Assembly: GCF_905475395.1 (NCBI RefSeq)
Contig: NC_058337.1
Coordinates: 139,915,879-139,979,878 of the forward strand
DNA from: Chrysoperla carnea
Taxonomy: Eukaryota; Arthropoda; Insecta; Neuroptera; Chrysopidae
DNA: 64,000 nt
Direction: 5' to 3'
Made by a program: the position numbers and the translations under genes. Below, in pieces: positions 20,942-28,620 of the stretch (position 1 is the stretch's first letter; the number at the start of each line of letters is the position of its first letter). The notes under the pieces are model-generated. The model did not search any database, was not told where the DNA came from, and saw only the letters and a list, made by a program, of their open reading frames with translations.

Positions 20942-22138
20942 ATGGCAGAAATACTAGAAGTGACCAATGTACCTGAGTACGATAATGTTATTACAGGACT
21001 AGAGTATCACAACCACCAAGCTTATAATTCATCGAAATTTGAATCAAGCGATGAGAGTAGAATTTGCATTCAATCACAAGACTTGTACACATTACCAAGT
21101 GAAAGTGTTTTAAATATCGAAGGTCAAGTGACTGATGATGATGATACAAATGCAGCCAGCTTCATATCGAATGCTATATCATTTATGTTTCATGAAATTC
21201 GTTATGAAATTGGTGGTAAGGTAATTGATGTGATTAATAACGTAGGCATCGTTAGCACTATAAAAAACTATCTATCCCTAAACGAAAATCAAAGTAAAGC
21301 TTTAGAGAATGCTGGCTTTGGTGAAAATTTTAAAAAGAATGCTGCTGGTTACTTCAATGTTCGTATTCCGTTGAAAATGTATATGGGTTTTTTTGAAGAT
21401 TATCCTAAAATTCTCGTAAACATGAAACAAGAAATCGTTATTGTTCGTGCAAATGATGATATTAATTGTTTTACCTCAACTGTCGCAACAAGCAAACCTA
21501 AAATTAAAATCAACAAATTAGAATGGTGTGTTCCATACGTTAAAGTGTCTGATAAAATGCGAGTCGAATTATACAACTTAGTCAATCAAAATGATGATTT
21601 GAGGTTATGGTTTCGATCAATGGAATGTCTACTTATACCAGAACTACCATTAACTGATAGACATGTGTGGAGTGTTAAAACTAGTGTAGAATGTCCTAAC
21701 TACGCTGTTATCTGTTTCCAAACAAATCGTGACCGCAACATTTTAAAAGATTCCAGTCAGTTTGACCATTGTAACATAACAAATTTGAAAGTCTATTTAA
21801 ATGGTGAAGCCTACCCATATGTGAATTTGAATCTAAATTACACAAATAATCAAACAGCGTTACTGTATGAAATGTATTGTAATTTTCAAAAATCGTACTA
21901 TAGACGCTCTATAACAGAACCATTGCTAGATAAAGAAACGTTTATAAATAAATCACCTCTATTTGTCATTGACTGTTCGAAGCACCCAGAGTCACTTAAA
22001 TCTACAACAGTGGACTTGCGCGTTGAGTTTGAAGCTAGTGTTAATTTCCCAGCTAAAACGCGTGCGTATTGTATAGTGTTCCATGATCGATTATTTAAAT
22101 ACAATCCACTCACGAATATTGTGAATAGAGTAGTTTAA
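20942..22138 (+). CDS. Major capsid-like protein (probable double jelly-roll)
   Basis: A 398-aa beta-rich protein starting at 20942 after an AAGAAGAAGAAG purine run. It is the largest product of the element and sits in the expected capsid position. It has no catalytic motifs, many alternating hydrophobic strands, and a pattern (FMFHEIRYEIGGKVID near residue 80, then a long second half ending AYCIVFHDRLFKYNP) consistent with two stacked jelly rolls. Classical Polinton major capsid proteins are longer (500-650 aa), so this is a compact version or a divergent family. It is followed after one base by the next ATG. Confidence 0.65.
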   Translation: MAEILEVTNVPEYDNVITGLEYHNHQAYNSSKFESSDESRICIQSQDLYTLPSESVLNIEGQVTDDDDTNAASFISNAISFMFHEIRYEIGGKVIDVINNVGIVSTIKNYLSLNENQSKALENAGFGENFKKNAAGYFNVRIPLKMYMGFFEDYPKILVNMKQEIVIVRANDDINCFTSTVATSKPKIKINKLEWCVPYVKVSDKMRVELYNLVNQNDDLRLWFRSMECLLIPELPLTDRHVWSVKTSVECPNYAVICFQTNRDRNILKDSSQFDHCNITNLKVYLNGEAYPYVNLNLNYTNNQTALLYEMYCNFQKSYYRRSITEPLLDKETFINKSPLFVIDCSKHPESLKSTTVDLRVEFEASVNFPAKTRAYCIVFHDRLFKYNPLTNIVNRVV

Positions 22139-22139
22139 A

Positions 22140-22628
22140 ATGGCGTACATAGTGGACGTACAGGGTTTCAAAGTAAACAATGAATTCATCGTTAAAGAAC
22201 TTAGTTTTGTGGATACAAATGGGAACCATTTTGGACATTATGTATTCAAACCACCATTTCCATTTAACACATTAAGTGATTCAGATAAGAAACAAACAAT
22301 TTGGCTCTCAAATAATTACCATGGCTTATACTGGAATCAAGGAGCCACCGATTATTGTGAGTTATCAACCATTTTAACACATATTGCTAATCATAATGTA
22401 ATATACTGCAAAGGTGAAGAAAAGAAAATTTGGATTAAAAAATTAATTCGAAATTCAACAAGGGCAGTCCACATTGAAAATTTGGATGGTGGAAAACCAC
22501 TCCATAAGAATGACAGTGTATCAAAAGCTCTATGCATCTATCAACATAAACATTGTACTACAAATATTATTATGTATTTATTACATTATTTTTTTAATAG
22601 ATCTTTATACGGAGGTGCTTGTTGTTGA
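22140..22628 (+). CDS. Uncharacterised conserved-looking protein, 162 aa
   Basis: Starts one base after the capsid stop, so it probably shares the transcript. The N-terminus (MAYIVDVQGFKV, KELSFVD) followed by a WLSNNYHGLYWNQG block and an IYCKGEEKKIWI strand suggests a small alpha/beta fold. The spacing recalls an RNase H/exonuclease-like fold starting with a DxQG motif, but the later acidic residues are not clear enough to claim activity. Genes of this appearance accompany capsid-type genes in other invertebrate elements as far as I recall. The C-terminus is Cys-rich (GGACC). Confidence 0.6.
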   Translation: MAYIVDVQGFKVNNEFIVKELSFVDTNGNHFGHYVFKPPFPFNTLSDSDKKQTIWLSNNYHGLYWNQGATDYCELSTILTHIANHNVIYCKGEEKKIWIKKLIRNSTRAVHIENLDGGKPLHKNDSVSKALCIYQHKHCTTNIIMYLLHYFFNRSLYGGACC

Positions 22629-22899
22629 TAAATTAGTGTTAATGATTAAAAAAGTTTTAACAATAAATAATATTAAAAAATAAAATAATTGTCTTTATTC
22701 CTATTTTGTATTTTGTTTTAATCTAAAATTGTAATTTTTTTTAAATAAAATTTTTTTTTATCTTATCTGTAGTACAAGTTGATTTATTATTCCTTATAAA
22801 GAGCATATTATATAGGTTGATTGATGATACTTGTTAGGTTATTAAGCGCTGTTTATCAACTGTATAGGTCATTTAATTTGTGATCTTTCATGTGATAAC
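22629..22899. other. Intergenic region of the element with promoter of the next gene
   Basis: AT-rich, with AATAAA near 22744 that could end the capsid transcript. The last ~140 bp, from about 22765 through the next ATG, is duplicated at 25531-25705. Confidence 0.5.
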
Positions 22900-23874
22900 A
22901 TGCTTCAGACAACGAATCAGCTAGCTAAGTTGAGAGATATTATACAGAAAAAGTATAACGCACTCAAAGCTGATGAACAAACAGCGACCATTTCATTAGA
23001 AAAAACATTTAAGCCCATCACTGATCCGTTGAATAAGCTAGTAGAAAAACAAGAGAACAAAAATGATTTTACTCGAATTAATATAAAACGCAAGATGGAA
23101 GATGATACCTTAGAAGACAATAAAGATGAACTATTAAATTATACGCCAATGAAGGCTAGAAAATTATTTGAAGATACTCCAGTAGTCACAAAACAAAATC
23201 TATCAGACACCTATGAGGATGATGCATTACACACTCCTGATGTTGTATTTAGGGAGATTATAAAATCACCAGAGAATAATCAGCATGCACTTCAGCATTT
23301 TACAAAGACTTATGGAGATATGGCCGGTAAATACATTTATTTTATATTATCGAATAAAGATGATAAGCTTATCGATAATACTTACGGATTACGTTATGAT
23401 AATGCTGCTGATAGATTATATGTAGGTAATTCAGTTGTTCACATTAAGCATAACGATATACAAGTCAACGAAAAATGGTACGACGGGACATCAGGTTTAT
23501 ATGAGCTTTTAGTAAAACAGATACCAAAACATTATTCAGAGCAAGACATGCGTAACTATTTAGAAATTGTAACATCAACAAACGCTAATAGACGGAATTA
23601 TGACTCTCGGGGTCAAATTCAAGGAACTAGAGGTTTAAAGTATAAAAAAATCATTAAGAAACATCTATACCCATCGGCTCCTGCTTCTGGTAGCGGTCTA
23701 ACATTATCACGAGTAACTAATAATCCCATAGATTATGTGTACTGGAATACAATCGACGAACTTTGCGACAGATTACGGCTGTTATGCGCATCACGTGACG
23801 CGGGAAATTTCAACCATCAAAATGAAATCAATAGTTTGATACAAGAGTTAAGGGAAGAAAATATAATATACTGA
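22900..23874 (+). CDS. Uncharacterised element protein, 324 aa (C-terminal helical module)
   Basis: Starts at the ATG in 'gataacatgcttcag'. The N-terminal ~50 residues look helical or coiled (LAKLRDIIQKKYNALKADEQ). An acidic linker containing TPMKARKLFEDTP follows, then a globular centre (DMAGKYIYFILSNKDDK, VNEKWYDGTSGLYELLV) and a C-terminal helical module (DYVYWNTIDELCDRLRLLCA ... INSLIQELREENIIY). Proteins with this centre and tail are common, to my knowledge, in insect repetitive DNA, without assigned function. The same C-terminal pattern recurs in the zinc-finger gene downstream. A terminal-protein or virion role cannot be excluded. Confidence 0.65.
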   Translation: MLQTTNQLAKLRDIIQKKYNALKADEQTATISLEKTFKPITDPLNKLVEKQENKNDFTRINIKRKMEDDTLEDNKDELLNYTPMKARKLFEDTPVVTKQNLSDTYEDDALHTPDVVFREIIKSPENNQHALQHFTKTYGDMAGKYIYFILSNKDDKLIDNTYGLRYDNAADRLYVGNSVVHIKHNDIQVNEKWYDGTSGLYELLVKQIPKHYSEQDMRNYLEIVTSTNANRRNYDSRGQIQGTRGLKYKKIIKKHLYPSAPASGSGLTLSRVTNNPIDYVYWNTIDELCDRLRLLCASRDAGNFNHQNEINSLIQELREENIIY

Positions 23875-23879
23875 AAACA

Positions 23880-24000
23880 AGACTGGTTTCTAAACAGACC
23901 AGTATTAAACAGATCAAAACCAGTATTAAACAGATACAGACCAGTATTAAACAGGTTAAAACCAGTATTAAACAGACCTGTTTCTAAACAGACCTATTAT
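23880..24000 (+). repeat. Short interspersed array with CAGTATTAAACAG units
   Basis: Four to five copies of 'accagtattaaacag' alternate with CTGTTTCTAAACAG hairpin-like units, between two coding genes. Related units form the array at 25700-25870. Confidence 0.8.
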
Positions 24001-24054
24001 TTCAAGATACACCATCAATCAGTTCACAACCGATACAGTTTTTTTTTGATAAAC

Positions 24055-24963
24055 ATGTTTAAATGTGAATACTGTGATCTCATATTTTCTCGGAAATTTA
24101 ATAAAAATAGACACATCCAGCGTTGTCACACCTCTGATTTCAACAATGCTATTCAAAATATATATAATGATAAAGATTGTTCTATTGCTGAATCTAGTAA
24201 AAGAAAACGAACATTGAGCAATTCTTCAAAGAGTTCGGAATCTATCGTTGCTAAAACTTCAAAGTTAAAACCAAATGATGATGAATCATATGATGATATT
24301 TCATTTAATGAATCAGAGGGTAGCAATCAAAGGTTCAACAATGCTATTCAAAATATACATAATGATAAAGATTGTTCTATTGCTGAATCTAGTAAAAGAA
24401 AACCAACATTGAGCAATTCTTCAAAGAGTTCGGAATCTATCGTTGCTAAAACTTCAAAGTTAAAACCAAATGATGATGAATCATATGATGATATTTCCTT
24501 TAATGAATCAGAGAGTAGCAATCAAAGGTTCAACAATGCTATTCAAAATATACATAATGATAAAGATTGTTCTATTGCTGAATCTAGTAAAAGAAAACCA
24601 ACATTGAGCAATTCTTCAAAGTGTTCGGAATCTATCGTTGCTAAAACTTCAAAGTTAAAACCAAATGATGATGAATCATATGATGATATTTCATTTAATG
24701 AATCAGAGAGTAGCAATCAAAAGTTTAATCTGAAAATGAGTAGTGATAGAAGCAAATTGGATAATTCACAAACTAAACAATACAAGGAATATGAATCAGC
24801 TATGAATAGTAAGAGTGTCCTAGAGGTTGATGAAAATATTTCTTATTATAATATTGATCCCAATGTATTAATTGATACATTAAGAAGTCTATATTCTACT
24901 GATGTTGGAAAAGAAATACTGTCTATAATTCATCACTTGCGAAAAAAAAATATAATTAAATAA
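24055..24963 (+). CDS. C2H2 zinc-finger protein with triplicated 65-aa repeat
   Basis: A 302-aa protein from the ATG at 24055; an upstream in-frame TTG at 24046 is not required. A single N-terminal C2H2 finger (CEYC ... HIQRCH, residues 4-25) is followed by three almost identical 195-bp/65-aa tandem repeats (24139-24333, 24334-24528, 24529-24723), each with a basic SSKRK patch and an acidic DDESYDDISFNES patch. The C-terminus (DPNVLIDTLRSLYST ... ILSIIHHLRKKNIIK) resembles the C-terminal helical module of the 22900-23874 protein. Possible roles are DNA binding at the inverted repeats or transcription control, both inferred. Confidence 0.7.
   Translation: MFKCEYCDLIFSRKFNKNRHIQRCHTSDFNNAIQNIYNDKDCSIAESSKRKRTLSNSSKSSESIVAKTSKLKPNDDESYDDISFNESEGSNQRFNNAIQNIHNDKDCSIAESSKRKPTLSNSSKSSESIVAKTSKLKPNDDESYDDISFNESESSNQRFNNAIQNIHNDKDCSIAESSKRKPTLSNSSKCSESIVAKTSKLKPNDDESYDDISFNESESSNQKFNLKMSSDRSKLDNSQTKQYKEYESAMNSKSVLEVDENISYYNIDPNVLIDTLRSLYSTDVGKEILSIIHHLRKKNIIK
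24139..24723 (+). repeat. Tandem repeat, three copies of 195 bp, in frame
   Basis: Copies differ at only a few bases, so the expansion is recent. The period is a multiple of three and the reading frame is preserved. Confidence 0.93.
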
Positions 24964-25263
24964 CAAGTTGATATTAACTTTTAACATAAAATTAGTAATT
25001 TCTTATTAAAAATCATTTAGTAATACGTTCTATGAATAATTTTTCTATTAAAAATAAAACAGTCTATCAAGATAAAACATTTTTATTATTTTAAAAAATA
25101 CATCCATCATATTTCCCAATCCTAGGTATAAGTGTAGAAGATGTTTGTGAATCAATATGAATTCTAATTCAAAATAATGAATTTACCTTAAATGATGACT
25201 TAAAAATATCAAGTTCATAATTTGATTAGATTCTGGAATAAGTGCAAACATACAAATACTCAA

Positions 25264-25510
25264 ATCAAACCGATACTGCACCAAATTACTCCGATATTAC
25301 TCCAAATTACTCCAAATTACTCCGATATTACTCCAAATTACCCCCAAATTACTCCGATATTACTCCAAATTACTCCGATATTACTCCAATATTACTCCAA
25401 ATTACCCCAAATTACTCCGATATTACCCCAAATTACCCCGATATTACTCCAAATTACTCCGATATTACTCCAATATTACTCCAAATTACTCCAAATTACT
25501 CCGATAATAC
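25264..25510 (+). repeat. Minisatellite, 10-11-bp ATTACTCCAA / ATTACTCCGAT units
   Basis: About 23 alternating units in an uninterrupted run. No other array of this unit was noticed in the window. Confidence 0.92.
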
Positions 25511-25530
25511 AGCAGGGTAAATTTTTTTAT

Positions 25531-25705
25531 CTAATCTGTAGTAAAAGTTGATTTATTATTATTCCATGTAAAGAGCATATTATATGGGTTGAATGATGAT
25601 GCTTGTTAGATTATTAAGCACTGTCTATCAACTATATGGGTCACTTAATTTGCAAGCATTCATGTGATAACACGCTTCAGACAGCGAAACAGCTAGCTAA
25701 GTTGA
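25531..25705 (+). pseudogene. Duplicated promoter and first codons of the 22900-23874 gene
   Basis: Matches about 22765-22935 with point changes, including 'gagcatattatat', 'catgtgataaca' and 'cagctagctaagttga'. The start codon is changed (ACG for ATG at the equivalent place) and the similarity stops after about 12 codons, where the 16-bp array begins. This is a truncated duplicate, not a gene. Confidence 0.85.
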
Positions 25706-25870
25706 ACCTGTTTAGATACAGACCTGTTTAGATACAGACCTGTTAAGATACAGACCTGTTTAGATACAGACCTGTTAAGATACAGACCTGTTTAGATACA
25801 GACCTGTTTAGATACAGACCTGTTTAGATACAGACCAGTATTAAACCGAGCTGTTTCTTATTAGACCTGT
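25706..25870 (+). repeat. Minisatellite, 16-bp CAGACCTGTTTAGATA units
   Basis: About nine units, a few with one changed base or lacking a T, followed by degenerate units containing 'cagtattaaac' that connect it to the array at 23880-24000. Confidence 0.9.
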
Positions 25871-26207
25871 TTAGATTTTATATTTATTTTTAAAATTACA
25901 TCATAACCTATTGAGAACTCAGTATGAACGGTGTTTTTGCGAACATACTTGTAACAATAAAAAAAATGCCATAGTGGACCGCTTTTGTGAACATATTTGT
26001 GTTTTATAAAAAAAAATAAAAAATATCACATTGTAAAAATATTATTTTTATTGTAAGTTTCTTATTTAAAAAAACAGTGTTGTATTATAAATATTTAAAA
26101 ATAAAAATACATAGATTTTATAAAATGATTTTTTATTCGGAAATTTCTGATGTATAACAATAAAATATATATATCTTGCAGTAACAAAATTCAATATAGG
26201 AATGATT

Positions 26208-26573
26208 TTAAAATAATGCTTGACTTTCTTCTTCGATGTCAACACAATCTTCGTTAACATCATCTTCGAATAGGCGCAGCGTTAATTGGTGACTTCTTCC
26301 AATTTTCTCCTCCACCATCAAATACCCCGGTTTTGTGTTAAATAATTTAATCATGTTGTCCGTCAACACTGCAAACCTAGATGGTAGAAAAACACCCTCG
26401 TTTTCTGTACCATCTAGGCTTATATCCAGTAAAACTTTTATTGATGGCCCATGTATCGTTAGAATCCGCTCCATTTTTAGTATTTTTAATTTTTTTTTCA
26501 GTGGCAAGTAGTCCATTTTTATGCATGGTCGCACTAAACAACTATCTAATAATTTTAATTCTGCTCTATTCAT
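26208..26573 (-). CDS. Small protein, possible OB-fold ssDNA-binding type, 121 aa
   Basis: A minus-strand gene next to the right inverted repeat, ATG at 26573. A core of short beta strands (LKILKMERILTIHGPSIKVL, GVFLPSRFAVLTD, GYLMVEEKIG, LTLRLFE) with an acidic C-terminal tail (DDVNEDCVDIEEE) resembles OB-fold ssDNA-binding proteins, which often have acidic tails. This is a pattern-level inference only. A TATA box (minus strand of 26632-26640) sits about 60 nt upstream. The gene is transcribed towards the interior of the element. Confidence 0.55.
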   Translation of the reverse strand: MNRAELKLLDSCLVRPCIKMDYLPLKKKLKILKMERILTIHGPSIKVLLDISLDGTENEGVFLPSRFAVLTDNMIKLFNTKPGYLMVEEKIGRSHQLTLRLFEDDVNEDCVDIEEESQALF

Positions 26574-26631
26574 TTTGATTAATATTATGAATATTTAATG
26601 AAAACTGATATTACCGTAATGTCGAGCGCCT

Positions 26632-26640
26632 TTTTTATAT
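26632..26640 (-). promoter_or_regulatory. TATA box of the 26208-26573 gene
   Basis: ATATAAAAA on the minus strand followed by the GC-rich AGGCGCTCGAC. The distance to the ATG leaves room for a start site near 26605 and a ~30-nt leader. Confidence 0.5.
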
Positions 26641-26685
26641 GATTACCACCACTCCAAAAATCCCCCCCACCAGCAGAAATTATTA

Positions 26686-27906
26686 TCTAATCTCATAACA
26701 CGTGTAAAATTATTTTAAGATCTAATGCGATTCAAACAAGTTTAAACATGTTCAAACAAGTTTGAACATGTATTTTTATTCAAACAAGTTTGAACTTGTA
26801 ACAGGATGATGATATCATATTTTTCAAGGTCAAATCTATTTCAACATATTCTTGAGAATAGCTGACACGTGTAAAATTATTTTAAGATCAAAGTCCATTC
26901 AAACAAGTTTGAACATGTATTTTTATTATGTAAATTTCAAGTGTCATATTACATTGCTTAATCATAAAAAAATATTAATATCCGGTCACGTGTTTTGACA
27001 CATGTAAAATTATTTCAAACAAGTTTGAACTTGTTACAAGATGATGATATCATATTTTTCAAGGTCAAATTAACATATTCTTGAAAATTGCTGACACGTG
27101 TAAAATTATTTTAAGATCAAAGTCCATTCAAACAAGTTTGAACATGTATTTTTATTATGTAAATTTCAAGTGTCATATTACATTGCTTAATCATAAAAAA
27201 ATATTAACATCCGGTCACGTATCTTGAATTTTATCATGTATATTTAAAGTGTCAAATTACAATATTTTTCAAGGTCAAATTAACATATTCTTGAAAATTG
27301 CTGACTAATGTCAACGTCCCGCCCCCCGTTCACTCCCCGTCAAGCACCACTATTGGTCAAAGCCAATGACGTCACCTGGTAATTTCCCGTTTATGCTTAG
27401 GCAGCCATTCCTCCCCACCAATTCAACCACACCTCCCGACGCCATCTTGATTTTTACAGTGCTACTATTGGTCAAAGCCAATGACGTCATCAATGCTTAG
27501 GCAGCCATTATTCCCCAACACCACACCTCCCGACGCCATCTTGATTTACTATTGGTCAATGCCGAGGTTTCCAACATTCACCTAGGTTTGCCCTTTTTGG
27601 AAAAGTGTACCATACTTTGGGGTTGAAAGTGGGCTCGATTATCTCATCTAACGTCCAATTCCCGCCCCCTTTAACCCCCACTTCCAAAACCGCGCCCACC
27701 ACTTTAAGCCCCACTTCCGCCAAGAAACACACTAACGCTCTGTCAGCCACGCCCCACCACACCTCCCAACGCCATCTTGATTTACTATTGGTCAATGACG
27801 TCATCTATCCCCTCCAACTTCCGAGGTTTCCAACATTCACCTAGGTTTGCCCTTTTTGGAAAAGTGTACCATCCAACTGCGCTGAAACATACATGACTCT
27901 TCTACT
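26686..27906 (-). repeat. Right terminal inverted repeat of the Polinton-like element
   Basis: Inverted copy of 16629-17939. It begins TCTAATCTC (26686-26694) and ends TGACTCTTCTACT. Modules occur in mirrored order with a few indels, for example one palindromic repeat unit and parts of the outer region differ. Confidence 0.9.
27280..27810 (-). promoter_or_regulatory. Cluster of CRE, CCAAT and YY1-like motifs in right inverted repeat
   Basis: Perfect TGACGTCA at 27367-27374, 27482-27489 and 27796-27803, each next to 'ctattggtca' (CCAAT on the minus strand), and 'cgccatcttgat' blocks. This mirrors the left cluster. Confidence 0.55.
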
Positions 27907-27912
27907 TCTACT
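27907..27912 (+). repeat. Target-site duplication, right (TCTACT)
   Basis: Exact copy of 16623-16628, directly after the element's terminal CT. Confidence 0.85.
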
Positions 27913-28139
27913 TACTTATTCTTATTCGCAAATTCCGCTATTAACTAATTTTGAACCTCAAGTTTAAGTTTTGCTTTGCTATCATTCGGATGTTTATTTG
28001 AAAAACGCCGAAAAGAAAGGCTCAATTCGTTATCAGTGTGTAAAAAACTGAGACCGTGGGTAAGTAGAATACCTCTAAGTTAGGTTTGGTTAGAGTGGCT
28101 GTTCTGTGGTGGGACACAGCGTGGGCCGATCCCCGGCCA

Positions 28140-28620
28140 TTACTCCATGAACCATTTGGAGCTGTTTAAGAATAGCAGGAGTGCTTTGACGACGGCGGAC
28201 TTAAGGTCGGAGAGGTCGTCAAAGAGAGGCTGGCTTAAGTAAGTCCATCTTCTCGTGGCAAGAACTGGGTATAGTGACAGAAAAGATGAGACATTGTTTC
28301 TGCCGCCCAACCAGTGTCCTGTAACAACCGCAACAACTTTGCTAACAGATGCCCTTGATAGTGATATAAGATCTTCGGAACGCCTATGATTGTACTCAGA
28401 CCATGTCTGTCTTATATTATAGTACCGCCTCCACCTAAGATTGGCCTTTTTTAAGAAATCCTCTTTGAGGAGCAACTTGCAGTTCGCAAATGGTACTGAT
28501 GCTTGTGTCTGGCAGTGTTGTGCCATTTCTAGCAAAGTCGCCGGTTTCACAATTTTCTTCCCATACCAAGTTTACATTCATTTGTTCCGCCAGCTCATTT
28601 ACGGACGCAGTCCGGAGCTA
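28140..28620 (-). pseudogene. LINE ORF2 3'-end fragment (RNase H tail and C-terminal domain)
   Basis: A 136-codon frame (28550-28140) contains LSRASVSKVVAVVTGHWLGG and a terminal RRWTYLSQPLFDDLSD block, the pattern of the region after RNase H in Jockey/R1/I-type ORF2 proteins. An NELAEQM-like RNase H end lies upstream near 28600 in another frame, so there are frameshifts. The Cys/His motif expected before LATRRW is lost by a deletion and frame change. A second fragment of the same family lies at 43325-43560. Confidence 0.7.

Larger units (their letters stand above)
24964..26207. other. Non-coding interior of the element with two minisatellites and a gene-start duplicate
   Basis: Contains the ATTACTCC array, a duplicated promoter/gene start and the CAGACCTGTTTAGATA array. 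Open frames across 25222-25551 are only translations of the first array in two frames. Confidence 0.75.
16629..27906 (+). mobile_element. Polinton/Maverick (adintovirus-like) element, 11,278 bp, lacking polB and integrase
   Basis: The termini are 5'-AGTAGAAGAGTCA at 16629-16641 and its exact complement at 27894-27906, flanked by 6-bp TCTACT duplications. Long inverted repeats (16629-17939 and 26686-27906) enclose about 8.7 kb with ten genes. The content (FtsK/HerA packaging ATPase, adenain-like protease, capsid-like proteins) and the AG ends are typical of Polintons. The length is below the usual 15-20 kb, and neither the DNA polymerase B nor the retroviral-type integrase gene is present. Coding frames are intact apart from the protease frame arrangement, and the inverted repeats are very similar, so the copy looks fairly young. 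It could be an endogenised virus genome, a deletion derivative, or a non-autonomous element mobilised in trans. Confidence 0.88.

Noticed and set aside
25222-25551. Two overlapping open frames rich in ITPI / YSKL-type repeats
   Set aside because: They are translations of the 10-11-bp ATTACTCC minisatellite in two frames, not genes.
27556-27844. Open frames on both strands in the right inverted repeat
   Set aside because: They fall in GC-rich regulatory repeat DNA, lack protein character and have no equivalent intact frame in the left repeat.
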